Part shown: piece by piece, positions 50,772-59,798 of the stretch
Layout of the letters: every line of letters begins with the position of its first letter
Numbering within the stretch: the stretch's first letter is position 1
Origin: Streptomyces venezuelae
GTDB lineage: Bacteria > Actinomycetota > Actinomycetes > Streptomycetales > Streptomycetaceae
NCBI RefSeq assembly: GCF_008642355.1
Contig: NZ_CP029193.1
Span: forward strand, 806,001 to 870,000
DNA: 64,000 nucleotides
Direction: 5' to 3'
The notes under the pieces: model-generated
What the model saw: only the letters and a program-made list of their open reading frames with translations
Databases searched by the model: none
Told to the model about the DNA's origin: nothing
Program-made: the position numbers and the translations under genes

Positions 50772-51464
50772 GTGGACCGCCTTGCCACGGAAAGGCCGGT
50801 GACCGGCCGCCCGACGACGTCCGCGTCACTGCCCGCCGCGCTGCGCGCGTGGCTCGGGCTGATCGCGGTCCTCGCCGCGTCGTCGGTCGCCGTCGTCGGA
50901 GTCCAGTACGCGGGACACAGCGAGGCGGGCCGGGTCGACCGGTGGTTCATCGACCCGACGGCGGACAGTGTGCGGGGGCCGTGGCGGAACGTCGCCCTGG
51001 CCACGGACTTCTGGGGCGAGCCCGCGGGGGCGGCGCTGCTGGTCGTGGCGGCGGTGGCGGGCTGTCTGCTGCTGCGGCACCGTCGTGGGGCCGTGCTCGT
51101 GGTCGTCGGCGCCGGGCTGGCGGTGGCGACGACGACGCTGGTCAAGTCCGTGGTGGACCGCACCATTCACGGCGCCGACAACCTGTCCTACCCGAGTGGG
51201 CACACCGCGTTCGCCACCGCGCTCGCGGTCGCGGTGGCGCTCGTCGCGTCCGGCCGCCTGGGCCTCGGCAGGGCGGCCGGTCTGTCGCTCGTGCTCGGTG
51301 CGGCACTGGTGGCGGGCGCCGCCATGGGCTGGGCCCAGGTGGCGCTGAGCGCGCACTACCCGACCGACGTGCTGGGCGGCTGGTGCACCGCCCTCGCGGT
51401 GGTGCCGATGACCGCGTGGCTGGTCGACCGGGTGGCCGACTCCCGGCCGAACGACGGAACCTGA
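50772..51464 (+). CDS. PAP2 family membrane phosphatase, variant motifs
   Basis: A 230-residue protein with six hydrophobic segments. Motif 2 YPSGHTAF is intact with catalytic His, and motif 3 has His and Asp in SAHYPTD. But the Arg of the usual S-R in motif 3 is Gln (AQVALSAHYPTD), and motif 1 reads KSVVDRTIH without the RP end. Phosphate-binding Arg are thus partly lost or shifted, which suggests a distinct subgroup. GTG 50772 has GGGAGGGG upstream. It faces the surface polysaccharide operon, so a polyprenyl-pyrophosphate role is possible. Confidence 0.82.
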   Translation: MDRLATERPVTGRPTTSASLPAALRAWLGLIAVLAASSVAVVGVQYAGHSEAGRVDRWFIDPTADSVRGPWRNVALATDFWGEPAGAALLVVAAVAGCLLLRHRRGAVLVVVGAGLAVATTTLVKSVVDRTIHGADNLSYPSGHTAFATALAVAVALVASGRLGLGRAAGLSLVLGAALVAGAAMGWAQVALSAHYPTDVLGGWCTALAVVPMTAWLVDRVADSRPNDGT

Positions 51465-51489
51465 CGCCCGATCAGTTCGCGCGCTGACC

Positions 51490-52830
51490 TCAGACCAGGC
51501 GTCGGAAGACCGGCTTCACCGGCCGTCCCGCCAGCCAGGGCGTGGGGTCGCCCGCGTCCAGCGCCTTGCGGTAGACGGCGCAGGCCTGGGCCACCACGTC
51601 CACGGTGCGGTCGATGTCCGCGTCGTCGAGCGCGCTGCTCACCACGAACGACGGGGCGAGCACCCCTCCCGCGAGGAGGCGGCGCAGGAACAGCGTGCGG
51701 TACCGCTGCGACGGCTGCCCGTCCACGTCGAGCGTGCCGAAGACCAGGTTGCTGGCCCGGCCCCGGACGACGACGTGGTCGCCGACACCCATGCTCGCCG
51801 CGGCGTCCCGCACCCCGGCCGCGAGCCGTTCGCCGAGCGCGTGCAGCCGGGCGGTGACGCCCTCCTCCACGTACACGGTCTGCACCGCCATGGCCGCCGC
51901 GAGGGAGTGCGTCTCCGCGCCGTGCGTGGTGGACAGCAGGAACACCCGCTCCGCCGAGTGCCGGAGCCCGCCCCGCTCCATGAGCGCGCGGCGCCCGGCG
52001 AGCGCGGAGACGGCGAACCCGTTGCCCAGCGCCTTGCCGAACGTGGACAGGTCGGGGGTGACGTCGTACAGGCCCTGGGCGCCCGCCTCGGACCAGCGGA
52101 AGCCGGTGATCATCTCGTCGAAGACGAGGACACACCCGTGCCGGTCGGCCAGTTCGCGCAGGCCCGCGAGGTAGCCGGGCGGGGGCTCGGTGTGCGAGGC
52201 GGGTTCGAGGATCAGGCAGGCGACCTCATCCCGGTACCGGGTGAGCAGGTCGTCGGTGGCGGCCAGGTCCCCGTAGGGGAACGACACCGTGAGCGCGTTG
52301 GTCGACTCCGGGATGCCCGCGGACATCGGTGTGGTGCCGATGAACCAGTCGTCGACGGAGAAGAACGGGTGGTCGCCGCAGATCGCCACCCGCTGCCGCC
52401 CGGTGACGGCACGGGCGAGGCGGACGGCGGCGGTGGTGGCGTCGGAACCGTTCTTCGCGAACTTGACCATCTCGGCGGTCGGTACGGTCGCGAGGAAGCG
52501 TTCGGCGGCGTCGGCCTCGACGATGGACGGCCGGACGAAGTTGCTGCCGCGGTCGATCTCGCGCCGCACCGCCTCGGTGACCCGGGGGTGGGCGTGGCCG
52601 AGGCTGACGGAGCGCAGGCCGGAGCCGTACTCGATGTAGCGGTTGCCGTCGACGTCCCACACGTGGGCGCCCCGGCCGTGGCTGATGACCGGGGCCAGGC
52701 GCTCGGGGTACTGGTCGTCGCCCTTGGCGTACGTGTGCGCGCCGCCGGGGATCATGGCGTGCAGTCGCTCGTTCGCGGCCCGCGACCGGGGCAGCGAGAA
52801 CTCTTCGTCGGCCACGTTGCGTTCGTCCAC
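51490..52830 (-). CDS. Class III PLP-dependent aminotransferase (HemL-like), polysaccharide operon
   Basis: A 446-residue PLP enzyme resembling glutamate-1-semialdehyde aminomutase: IPGGAHTYAKGDDQYPE near the start, GSGLRSVSLGHAHPRV, FAKNGSDATTAAVRLAR, VFDEMITGFRWSEAGAQGLYD with PLP-pyridine Asp, and Lys in TFGKALGNG. In this operon it most likely adds an amino group to a keto sugar or makes an amino-acid-like substituent, rather than making haem precursor; hemL-like copies in sugar clusters are known. GTG 52830 starts seven bases after the RmlC-like stop. Last gene of the operon. Confidence 0.88.
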   Translation of the reverse strand: MDERNVADEEFSLPRSRAANERLHAMIPGGAHTYAKGDDQYPERLAPVISHGRGAHVWDVDGNRYIEYGSGLRSVSLGHAHPRVTEAVRREIDRGSNFVRPSIVEADAAERFLATVPTAEMVKFAKNGSDATTAAVRLARAVTGRQRVAICGDHPFFSVDDWFIGTTPMSAGIPESTNALTVSFPYGDLAATDDLLTRYRDEVACLILEPASHTEPPPGYLAGLRELADRHGCVLVFDEMITGFRWSEAGAQGLYDVTPDLSTFGKALGNGFAVSALAGRRALMERGGLRHSAERVFLLSTTHGAETHSLAAAMAVQTVYVEEGVTARLHALGERLAAGVRDAAASMGVGDHVVVRGRASNLVFGTLDVDGQPSQRYRTLFLRRLLAGGVLAPSFVVSSALDDADIDRTVDVVAQACAVYRKALDAGDPTPWLAGRPVKPVFRRLV

Positions 52831-52837
52831 GGGGCGT

Positions 52838-53389
52838 TCAGCTCTCTTTCTGCTTCAGGACCTCGGCGAGGGTCGGCGCCTCGCGGTCCCGCTGGGACAG
52901 TTTCGCGGGCGGCAGCGGCCACGGGATGGCCAGCTCGGGGTCGTCGAAGGCGATCGTGACATCCTCGGCCGGGTCGTGCGGGCGGTCGATCCGGTACGAG
53001 GTGTCGGCGGTCTCGGTCAGCGCCTGGAAGCCGTGCGCGCACCCGGCCGGGATGTACAGGGTCAGCTGTGTCTCGCCGGACAGTTCGAAGAAGGCCCGGC
53101 CCAGGTACGTCGGCGAGTCCTTCCGCAGGTCCACGACGACGTCGAAGATCTTCCCGTACGAGCACCGCACGAGTTTGGCCTCGCCGGCGCCGGAGCGCAG
53201 GTGCATGCCGCGGAGCACGCCGCGGGCGGAGCGGGACAGGCTGTCCTGGACGAAGGCGTCCGGGTCGAGGCCCACGGAGCGGACCACGTCGGCGTCGAAG
53301 GTGCGGCAGAAGAAGCCGCGTTCGTCGGCGTACGGCGTCGGCTCGAAGAGGTACGCGCCGTCGATCTCCGGGACTCGGGTGGCTTTCAT
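52838..53389 (-). CDS. RmlC-like dTDP-sugar 3,5-epimerase family protein
   Basis: A 183-residue cupin of the RmlC family: GAYLFEPTPYADERGFFCRTFD, LRGMHLR with the catalytic base His near 63, AKLVRCSYGKIFDVVVDLRKDS, IPAGCAHGFQAL, and FDDPELAIPWPLP. The end of the family core, normally Tyr-Tyr-x-Pro with the catalytic acid Tyr, reads RPHDPAED here, so that Tyr is His. It may epimerise only C3 or act on a different nucleotide sugar. ATG 53389 overlaps the pyruvyl transferase stop by four bases. Confidence 0.88.
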   Translation of the reverse strand: MKATRVPEIDGAYLFEPTPYADERGFFCRTFDADVVRSVGLDPDAFVQDSLSRSARGVLRGMHLRSGAGEAKLVRCSYGKIFDVVVDLRKDSPTYLGRAFFELSGETQLTLYIPAGCAHGFQALTETADTSYRIDRPHDPAEDVTIAFDDPELAIPWPLPPAKLSQRDREAPTLAEVLKQKES

Positions 53390-54597
53390 GATGTCTCCCG
53401 CAGGGCGTGGGCGTCTTGGGTCTTCGGGAACAGGACGGCGTTCAACTCGGCGAACTGGTCCCGCAGTTGGCGGGCGGCGAGCCGGTTGCGCTCGGTGAGG
53501 GTGCGGCGTAGTTCCGCGGACTGTTTCTCCAGCGCCCGGAACTGTTCCAGGAGCCGGCCGGGGTCGACCTCGCGGGCCGGGTGGCAGTAGGAGCCGAGGC
53601 CCATGCGGTCCATGAGCGCGTCGCTCTTGGCCGCGTAGCTGAGCGCGAGCGTCGGCGTGCCGGCCTTCAGCGCGCAGACCAGGTTGTGGTATCTGGTCGC
53701 CACCGCGGAGTCGGCGGCGGCCAGCTCCCGCATCAGGTCGGTGAGCGAGCCGGTCCCGGCGGCGGTGACCAGCGGCGAGTCCACCGCGTCGATGATCGCC
53801 TCGACCACCGACGTGTCGCACGCGTCGCCGGTGAGCAGCCGGACCGGCCTGCCCTCCTCGACGAGCGCGCGGACGAACCGGGTCGTCCCCTCCACATAGC
53901 GCCGGTGGATCTCCTCGGCGCGCGCACGGTCGTCGTTGCCGCCGTGGAAGTCCATGACGCCGACGCAGACCGTGCCGTTCGGGGTGCCCGGCGGCGGTGT
54001 CGGCAGGGCGAAGGCGAGGTCCGGGTAGACCTCGTCGCGTGCCGTGTCCACACCCATGGCCCGCATCGCGTCGCGGGACAGGTCGTCGCGGTACGAGCGG
54101 TATGCGGCGAGCCGCGCGGACAGGCGCACCAGGGCCCGGGTCGGGCGGTCGCGGATGGGGGCGGCGCCGACACCGACGAGCGCGACCCGGGTGCGGAGGA
54201 TTTTGCCGCTCGCGCAGAGCAGGAACAGCGAGTACGGGAAGCCCCAGGGCCGCAGCGGCAGGGTGGCCTCCAGGACGCCCATGCCCGGCACGATCACCAC
54301 GTCGTGCCTGCGCACCCAGGCGGCGGTGCGGACGATGTCGACGAGCTTGCCGACGCCCTTCGCGGCGACGGCGCCCACGCGGGACGCGGTCCGGTACTCG
54401 CCGCGGTTCCAGTGCAGCCGCGTGGCGGGGATCCCGTACCGGGCCGTGACGGTCCCGGGTCCGCCGCACAGCGCGTCCACGGCCGCGTCGGGGTGCTCGG
54501 CGCGCAGGTATCCGAGTACGGCTTCGAGCGATCCGTCGTTGCCGAGGTTGCCGGAGCCGAGCAGGCCGAACACGCCCACTCGTGGAGCGGTGTTCAT
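53386..54597 (-). CDS. Polysaccharide pyruvyl transferase family protein
   Basis: A 403-residue CsaB/WcaK-like enzyme: VFGLLGSGNLGNDGSLEAVLGYL at the start, VVIVPGMGVLEATLP, the middle DLSRDAMRAMGVDTARDEVYPDLAF, and the C-terminal AVATRYHNLVCALKAGTPTLALSYAAKSDALM with the conserved His-x-x-V-x-A-x-x-x-G pattern. It attaches a pyruvate ketal from PEP to a glycan sugar. Overlaps GT2 by four bases upstream. Confidence 0.87.
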   Translation of the reverse strand: MNTAPRVGVFGLLGSGNLGNDGSLEAVLGYLRAEHPDAAVDALCGGPGTVTARYGIPATRLHWNRGEYRTASRVGAVAAKGVGKLVDIVRTAAWVRRHDVVIVPGMGVLEATLPLRPWGFPYSLFLLCASGKILRTRVALVGVGAAPIRDRPTRALVRLSARLAAYRSYRDDLSRDAMRAMGVDTARDEVYPDLAFALPTPPPGTPNGTVCVGVMDFHGGNDDRARAEEIHRRYVEGTTRFVRALVEEGRPVRLLTGDACDTSVVEAIIDAVDSPLVTAAGTGSLTDLMRELAAADSAVATRYHNLVCALKAGTPTLALSYAAKSDALMDRMGLGSYCHPAREVDPGRLLEQFRALEKQSAELRRTLTERNRLAARQLRDQFAELNAVLFPKTQDAHALRETS

Positions 54598-55550
54598 GCC
54601 CCGCGCCCCTCACGTCCGGCCACGAGTGCGTCGACGGAGACGTCGAGCTTGGCGGGGTCGACCGGGGCGCGGTCCTCGACGCGTTCACCGGCGCCGGGGC
54701 GGGCCCGGCTGGTCATCCAGGCGGCCAGGTGGCCGTAGCAGGCGCTGCGGTCGGCCGCGGAGAGCGGTGCCCGCCGGATCGCCGAGACGAATCCGGCGAC
54801 GTACTCGGCGAGCAGACGGGGCGTGGGGTGCAGCAGCCCCGCGCGGCGCGGGTCCAGGTTGACGCACCGGGAGCGCTTGGAGGGGTTGGCGCGTTCGGCG
54901 CGTGTGGGGTGGTCGCGGCGGAAGTAGAGGAGTTCGGGCACCTGGTGGAAGGGGCCGTGCAGGCCGATCTCGGCGACGAAGGTGCGGTCCGCGTGGTGGT
55001 AGCTGTCGTGCGGCTTCACGCGGCGCAGCACGTCGGCGCGCATCACGCCGTAGAAGTCGTCGCCGCCGGGCTCGAACAGCATGCTGCGGAACCGCTCGGG
55101 CGCGCGCGGCGAGTCGGTGGCGAGCGTGTACTCGTAGGGGACCTTGACCTTGCCCACGCCGTCGATGACCGCCTGGTCGGCGTGGGCGAGGATGACGTGG
55201 GGCCGTTCGTCGAGGGCCTCCACGCAGCGCCGCAGGAGGTCCCTTGCGTACAGGTCGTCGTGCGAGGCCCACTTGAAGAGTTCGCCGCGGCACTCGGTGA
55301 ACACGTAGTTGTGGTTCGGTGCGGCGCCGATGTTGCGCGTGAGGCGGATGTAGCGGATGCGGGGATCCTGCGCGGCGTACTTGCGGCAGATGTCCTGGGT
55401 GCCGTCGGTCGACGCGTTGTCGGAGATGACCAGCTCGAAGTCCTCGTAGGTCTGGCCGAGCAGGGCGTCGAGGGATTCGGCGAGGTACTCCTCGCCGTTG
55501 TAGACGGGCAGGCCGATGCTCAGCCGGGGGTTGCCCCGAGGTGCAGTCAT
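54594..55550 (-). CDS. Family 2 glycosyltransferase
   Basis: A 318-residue GT-A enzyme: SIGLPVYNGEEYLAESLDAL, VISDNASTDGT, an SHDD metal-binding motif near residue 95, and later FRSMLFEPGGDDFYGVMRADVL. No membrane span. It adds a sugar in assembly of the lipid-linked repeat. ATG 55550 overlaps the flippase stop by four bases. Confidence 0.9.
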   Translation of the reverse strand: MTAPRGNPRLSIGLPVYNGEEYLAESLDALLGQTYEDFELVISDNASTDGTQDICRKYAAQDPRIRYIRLTRNIGAAPNHNYVFTECRGELFKWASHDDLYARDLLRRCVEALDERPHVILAHADQAVIDGVGKVKVPYEYTLATDSPRAPERFRSMLFEPGGDDFYGVMRADVLRRVKPHDSYHHADRTFVAEIGLHGPFHQVPELLYFRRDHPTRAERANPSKRSRCVNLDPRRAGLLHPTPRLLAEYVAGFVSAIRRAPLSAADRSACYGHLAAWMTSRARPGAGERVEDRAPVDPAKLDVSVDALVAGREGRGA

Positions 55551-56854
55551 GTGGTCCTCACTTCACGAAGGGTGTTCTGGTGGTGCTCGCGCAGGGCCCA
55601 CCGCAGGTGCAGCCACCACACGGCCGAGCCGCAGACGGTCGCGGCGGCGACGCCCCAGGCCGAACCGACCGTGCCGCCGACGGCCGCGCCGCCGAGTCCG
55701 CCCGCGACGTAGCAGGCGGAGGCGAACAGTTGGCTGCGCAGGCTGCGCCGGGCGGCGCCGAGCGCGCGGAGTCCGGCCGCGGCGCCGGTGCCGAGTCCCG
55801 CGCCGACGACGCCGAGCGTGACCGGCACGATGAGTTCGGAGGCGGCGTCCCAGACGTCGCCGAGGACGAGCTCACCGGCCCGGTCGGGGATCAGGAGCAG
55901 CGCCCCGCCCCAGAGCAGGGCGGCGACGGCCTGCCCGCCGCCGAGGACGAGGCAGAACTTGCCGAGGCGGTGCGGTGCCCTGCGCAGGACCCGTGCCGCC
56001 TCGGCGACGGTGACGAGGGAGAGCCCCATCAGGACGGCCATGAAGGGGCCGAGCAGGAGTTCGGCGCCCCGGATGACGCCGACCGCGCCGACGCCGACGA
56101 TGACGCCGAGGCCGTACGCCCGGAGTTGGCTCGCGCCGCTGTTGCTGACGTTCTCGACCAGGTACCGGGTGCCGAGGTCGCGGTGCGTGCGGAGCCATGC
56201 GCGCGCACCGGTGACCCGGGGCCTGATACCGGACTGGAAGCAGCCGTACGCACCGGCCACCGCGGCGGAGCCGCCCCAGGCCAGGACGAACGCCCCCACG
56301 CTGCCGACGCGCGCCGCGACCAGCAGGGCCGGGATGAGGGCGACGCCCCACACGAGGTCGTTGACGAACGCCTTGCGGCCGTTGCCCGCGGCGAAGAACG
56401 CGAACCGCCACGCGTCCTGGAGGAGCAGCCCCGGCAGGACCACGCCGAGGCAGGCGAACGCGGAACCGATGCGGCCGCCGACGGCGAGGCCGATCACCGC
56501 GGACGCCGCGCCGAGGGCGAGGCCGGTGCCGAGCGCGGTGCCCGACGCCCGGCCGGCGGCCTCGCGCCACGACTTCTCCGGTACGCCGCTGAAGCGGACC
56601 ACGAGCGGGTCGGTGGCCAGGCCGCGGGAGACGTTCAGCACCACGCCGTAGGTCACCCAGGCGAGGCTGAAGACGCCGAACGCGGTCACTCCGAGGGAAC
56701 GGGCCACGTAGACGCCCACGGCGAAGTTGCTGATGCTGGAGGCAGCCTGGTCGGCGAGGCCCCAGGACAGCCTGCCGATGACGCCCCGCCTGGCGCTCGG
56801 CTCGGCGGGCTCCGCCGGTGTCGTCTTCTCCCCCTCGGTGGTCATCGGCGTCAT
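55547..56854 (-). CDS. Flippase-like polysaccharide exporter (Wzx/MATE superfamily)
   Basis: A 435-residue polytopic membrane protein with about twelve hydrophobic segments from RLSWGLADQAASSISNFAVGVYVARSLG onward. The start resembles Wzx/O-antigen translocases, and the Ala/Gly/Val-rich body with few charges fits. It would move a lipid-linked oligosaccharide to the outer membrane leaflet. ATG 56854 overlaps the DUF4910 gene stop by four bases. Confidence 0.85.
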   Translation of the reverse strand: MTPMTTEGEKTTPAEPAEPSARRGVIGRLSWGLADQAASSISNFAVGVYVARSLGVTAFGVFSLAWVTYGVVLNVSRGLATDPLVVRFSGVPEKSWREAAGRASGTALGTGLALGAASAVIGLAVGGRIGSAFACLGVVLPGLLLQDAWRFAFFAAGNGRKAFVNDLVWGVALIPALLVAARVGSVGAFVLAWGGSAAVAGAYGCFQSGIRPRVTGARAWLRTHRDLGTRYLVENVSNSGASQLRAYGLGVIVGVGAVGVIRGAELLLGPFMAVLMGLSLVTVAEAARVLRRAPHRLGKFCLVLGGGQAVAALLWGGALLLIPDRAGELVLGDVWDAASELIVPVTLGVVGAGLGTGAAAGLRALGAARRSLRSQLFASACYVAGGLGGAAVGGTVGSAWGVAAATVCGSAVWWLHLRWALREHHQNTLREVRTT

Positions 56855-58125
56855 GCCTTGAGCAGCCCTGCGCCGTGCAGGGCGTCGGCCGCGACGGCGA
56901 CGGCGTCGAACGGCAGCCCCGACCGTTCGGCGATGTCCAGCAGGCTGTGGTCGCCGTCGGAGAGGTTGAGCACCCAGAGCATGGCCATCTGGGCGTCCTT
57001 GGTGTCGCTGCGCCCGCCGAGCGCGTCGTAGAGCCCACGGCGGCCCAACTGCGGTTCTCCATAAGGGCTGAGGTTCTGGTACCTCCGGTTGCGGTCGAGG
57101 ACGCCGAACGCCTCGCGGCAGACGGCGAGGGTGTCCGCCATCGCCTCCGGAAGGACGAAGTCGGGGTTGTCCGCCGAGGTGTGGTACTCGGGGTAACCGG
57201 CGTACGGGGTGCGGCTGAGGGAGCCCACGCCGAGGTCGAACCCCGGCGAGCAGTACTGGCGCTCGTCGTAGCCGTACGGCGTGAACCCGGCGATCCGGTG
57301 CGGGCGTTCGGAGACGGTCAGGACGTGCCGGAGCACGCGGTCGATCTCCGCGTCGCCGCGCCTGCTCTGCTTGTACGTGAGCTGCCCCGAGTCACCGGCG
57401 CAGGCCAGCACGAGCCCGTGCTTGACCTGGTCGATGCGCTCGGCGTTGCGGGCGAGCCACGTGATCGCGCCGATGGTGCCGGGCGCGTAGATGAACCGGT
57501 ACGTGTAGTACGGGTTCCGCTCGGCCAGCTCCCGGGCCAGGAACGTCGCCACCGCGATGCCGGCCAGGTTGTCGTTGGCCAGCGAGGGGTGGCAGACGTG
57601 GCAGGAGACGATGACCTCGTCGGCGACCAGGCCGGGGACGACGTGCTCGGCGTAGGTGAGGTGGCCGTCGGCGAGCGTGGAGTCGATGCGGACCTCGTAG
57701 TCGCCGTCCGGCAGCGCGTCCAGGGTGTCCTGGGACAGGCAGAACCCCCACTCCGGCTTGTAGTAGCTGGTGCGGTACGGCACCCAGCCCGGGTGGTCCG
57801 GCAGGGTGTGCAGATGCTCGCGCAGCTCGGACAGCGGCATGGTCCTGGCGACCGGCACGCTGTAGCCGAGCACGTGCAGGCTGGACGCGGCGAAGTCGAC
57901 GACCCGGCGGCCCGTGGAGTCGGCGACATACGCGTCGCGGATGTTCCACTCCTGCGGGACCGTCCAGTCGAGCACCTGCGTCCCGGTCGGCACCTCGTGC
58001 ACGGTGAGCGGGACGTACTCGTCGACGATCTTCAGGGTGGCGCGGACGCCGTCGCCCGTGATGCTCCGGCAGAGCGGGTGAAGACGCTCCACCAGCGCGT
58101 GCATCTGCCTGCCCGCCTCGGTCAT
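56851..58125 (-). CDS. DUF4910 protein with M28-like aminopeptidase fold
   Basis: A 424-residue protein of the DUF4910 family. The N-terminal part includes MHALVERLHPLCRSITGDGVR and VPQEWNIRDAYV. The middle resembles M28 zinc peptidases: VSCHVCHPSLANDNLAG supplies His and Asp ligands, and YHTSADNPDFV another His. A C-terminal winged-helix-like domain (about 355-424) ends in DAVAVAADALHGAGLL. In sugar clusters such proteins are common but of unproven reaction; deacylation of an amino sugar is possible. ATG 58125 is chosen by overlap and homology. Confidence 0.82.
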   Translation of the reverse strand: MTEAGRQMHALVERLHPLCRSITGDGVRATLKIVDEYVPLTVHEVPTGTQVLDWTVPQEWNIRDAYVADSTGRRVVDFAASSLHVLGYSVPVARTMPLSELREHLHTLPDHPGWVPYRTSYYKPEWGFCLSQDTLDALPDGDYEVRIDSTLADGHLTYAEHVVPGLVADEVIVSCHVCHPSLANDNLAGIAVATFLARELAERNPYYTYRFIYAPGTIGAITWLARNAERIDQVKHGLVLACAGDSGQLTYKQSRRGDAEIDRVLRHVLTVSERPHRIAGFTPYGYDERQYCSPGFDLGVGSLSRTPYAGYPEYHTSADNPDFVLPEAMADTLAVCREAFGVLDRNRRYQNLSPYGEPQLGRRGLYDALGGRSDTKDAQMAMLWVLNLSDGDHSLLDIAERSGLPFDAVAVAADALHGAGLLKA

Positions 58126-59147
58126 CGGCGCCACCGCAGGGTCTCGTCGACGGTGCCGGCGTCGGACGCGGCGCGAAGGACGGCGAGGCGGGTGAAGCGC
58201 TGCTCGAAGTCCTCGCGGGTCAGGCCGTGCTCGCGGTAGGCGTCGGCGAGTTCGAGGGCGCCGCGCTTGACCGTCCACTCGCAGTCGAAGCCGGGGACCG
58301 CGGCGCGGAACCGGGAGAAGTCGACGCGGTAGGAGCGGGGGTCGGCGCCGTTCTCACCGGTGATCCGCACCCTCGCGCCGGGCACCGCGTCGGCGACCTG
58401 CTCGGCGATCTCGGCGACGGTGACGTTGTTGGTCTCGCTTCCGATGTTGAACGCCAGGTCGTGCACAGCGTCGCGGGGTGCGGTGAGCGCGGCGGTGAAG
58501 GCACGCGCGATGTCGGCGGCGTGCACGAGCGGGCGCCAGGGCGTGCCGTCGGAGAGGACGAGGACCTCGCCGGACAGCAGGGCGTGGCCGACCAAGTTGT
58601 TCAGGACGATGTCGGCGCGCAGCCGGGGCGAGTAGCCGAAGGCGGTGGCGTTGCGCATGTACACCGGGCTGAAGTCGTCGTCGGCGAGCGCGTGCAGGTC
58701 GTCCTCGACGCGCACCTTGGACTCCGCGTACGGCGTCACGGGGCGGAGCGGGGCGTCCTCGGCGACGAGTTCGCCGCCTCCCGCGGCGCCGTAGACGGAG
58801 CAGGTGGAGGCGTACAGGAAGCGTCGCACTCCGGCCTCGCGGGCCAGCCGGGCGAGGCGTACGGAGGCGTGGTGGTTGATGTCGTACGTGAGGTCGGGTG
58901 CCAGCGCGCCCAGCGGGTCGTTGGAGAGCGCGGCCAGGTGGATCACGGCGTCGATGCCGGTCAGGTGGTCGGGTGTGACGTCGCGCAGGTCGACGCGCGG
59001 GCCCGGCGGGTCCTCGGGGCGCGGGCCGAGGACGCAGTCGGCGAACAGACCGGAGTCCAGGCCGACGACGTCGTGTCCGGCGGCGGTGAGCACCGGGGCC
59101 ATCACGGTGCCCAGGTAGCCCTGGTGTCCGGTGAGCAGTACGCGCAA
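58122..59147 (-). CDS. NAD-dependent sugar epimerase/reductase (extended SDR)
   Basis: A 341-residue extended SDR acting on a nucleotide sugar. Cofactor loop TGHQGYLG, VDLRDVTP, HLAALSNDPLG, catalytic Ser/Thr in YASTCSVYG, and Tyr-x3-Lys in YAESK. The TDE triad of 4,6-dehydratases is absent, so epimerase or 4-ketoreductase is likelier. TTG 59147 with GGGGG upstream; the preceding gene ends three bases earlier. Confidence 0.87.
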   Translation of the reverse strand: MRVLLTGHQGYLGTVMAPVLTAAGHDVVGLDSGLFADCVLGPRPEDPPGPRVDLRDVTPDHLTGIDAVIHLAALSNDPLGALAPDLTYDINHHASVRLARLAREAGVRRFLYASTCSVYGAAGGGELVAEDAPLRPVTPYAESKVRVEDDLHALADDDFSPVYMRNATAFGYSPRLRADIVLNNLVGHALLSGEVLVLSDGTPWRPLVHAADIARAFTAALTAPRDAVHDLAFNIGSETNNVTVAEIAEQVADAVPGARVRITGENGADPRSYRVDFSRFRAAVPGFDCEWTVKRGALELADAYREHGLTREDFEQRFTRLAVLRAASDAGTVDETLRWRR

Positions 59148-59150
59148 GGT

Positions 59151-59798
59151 TCAATCCCCCAGCTTGAGTGCGAGTTTGGTGACGGCGAACGCCTCGGCGT
59201 AGCGCGCGTGGCATTCGATTCCGCGGATCCGGGCGAGGCCGAGGAAGGCCTCGCGGTCGTACCAGGGCCGGTGCCGTTGGGAGGGGTAGTGCTCCTGGAG
59301 GAGCCGTACCTTCTCCTCGGCGGTCTCCGGGGTCAGCGGCTGGTACGCGTTGGGGCGGCCGAGGTCGCCGTCCCACTTGACGATCTCGTAGCCGAGGACG
59401 AGGTGGTCGCGGAACGCGGTGGGGATCAGCCGTGCGAGGCCGCGGTGGTCCTGGTGCGCGTCGTCGGTGCGCGGGGCGAGGACGAGGTCCGGTTCGGTGC
59501 GTGCGCGGAGCTCCTCGACCGCGGCCTTGGCCTCGTCCCAGTGCACGGGCATCCGTCCGTCGGGCAGTTTGAGGACGGTGACGCCGAGTTCGGCGCCGGG
59601 GCAGAAGGCGGCGAGCGCCGCCAGCTCCTCCTGCTCGCGTTCGCCGCCGCCACCGGAGAGCACCAGCGCGTCGACCCGCAGGCCCGGCCGTGCCGTGCAC
59701 ATCGTGAGGAGTGTGCCGCCGGCGCCGATGGCGATGTCGTCGCAGTGCGCGCCCACCGCGACGATCCGGTCGAGGGGTCCCGCCCCGAGCCTGATCAC
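59151..59798 (-). CDS. PIG-L family deacetylase
   Basis: A 215-residue zinc deacetylase: VGAHCDDIAIGAGGTLL (standard HPDDE variant, zinc His and Asp kept, Glu replaced by Ile), DGRMPVHWDEAK, and PRTDDAHQDHRGLARL with the third zinc His. It removes acetyl groups from amino sugars. GTG 59798 overlaps the cytidylyltransferase stop (GTGA), giving co-translation. Confidence 0.88.
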   Translation of the reverse strand: MIRLGAGPLDRIVAVGAHCDDIAIGAGGTLLTMCTARPGLRVDALVLSGGGGEREQEELAALAAFCPGAELGVTVLKLPDGRMPVHWDEAKAAVEELRARTEPDLVLAPRTDDAHQDHRGLARLIPTAFRDHLVLGYEIVKWDGDLGRPNAYQPLTPETAEEKVRLLQEHYPSQRHRPWYDREAFLGLARIRGIECHARYAEAFAVTKLALKLGD

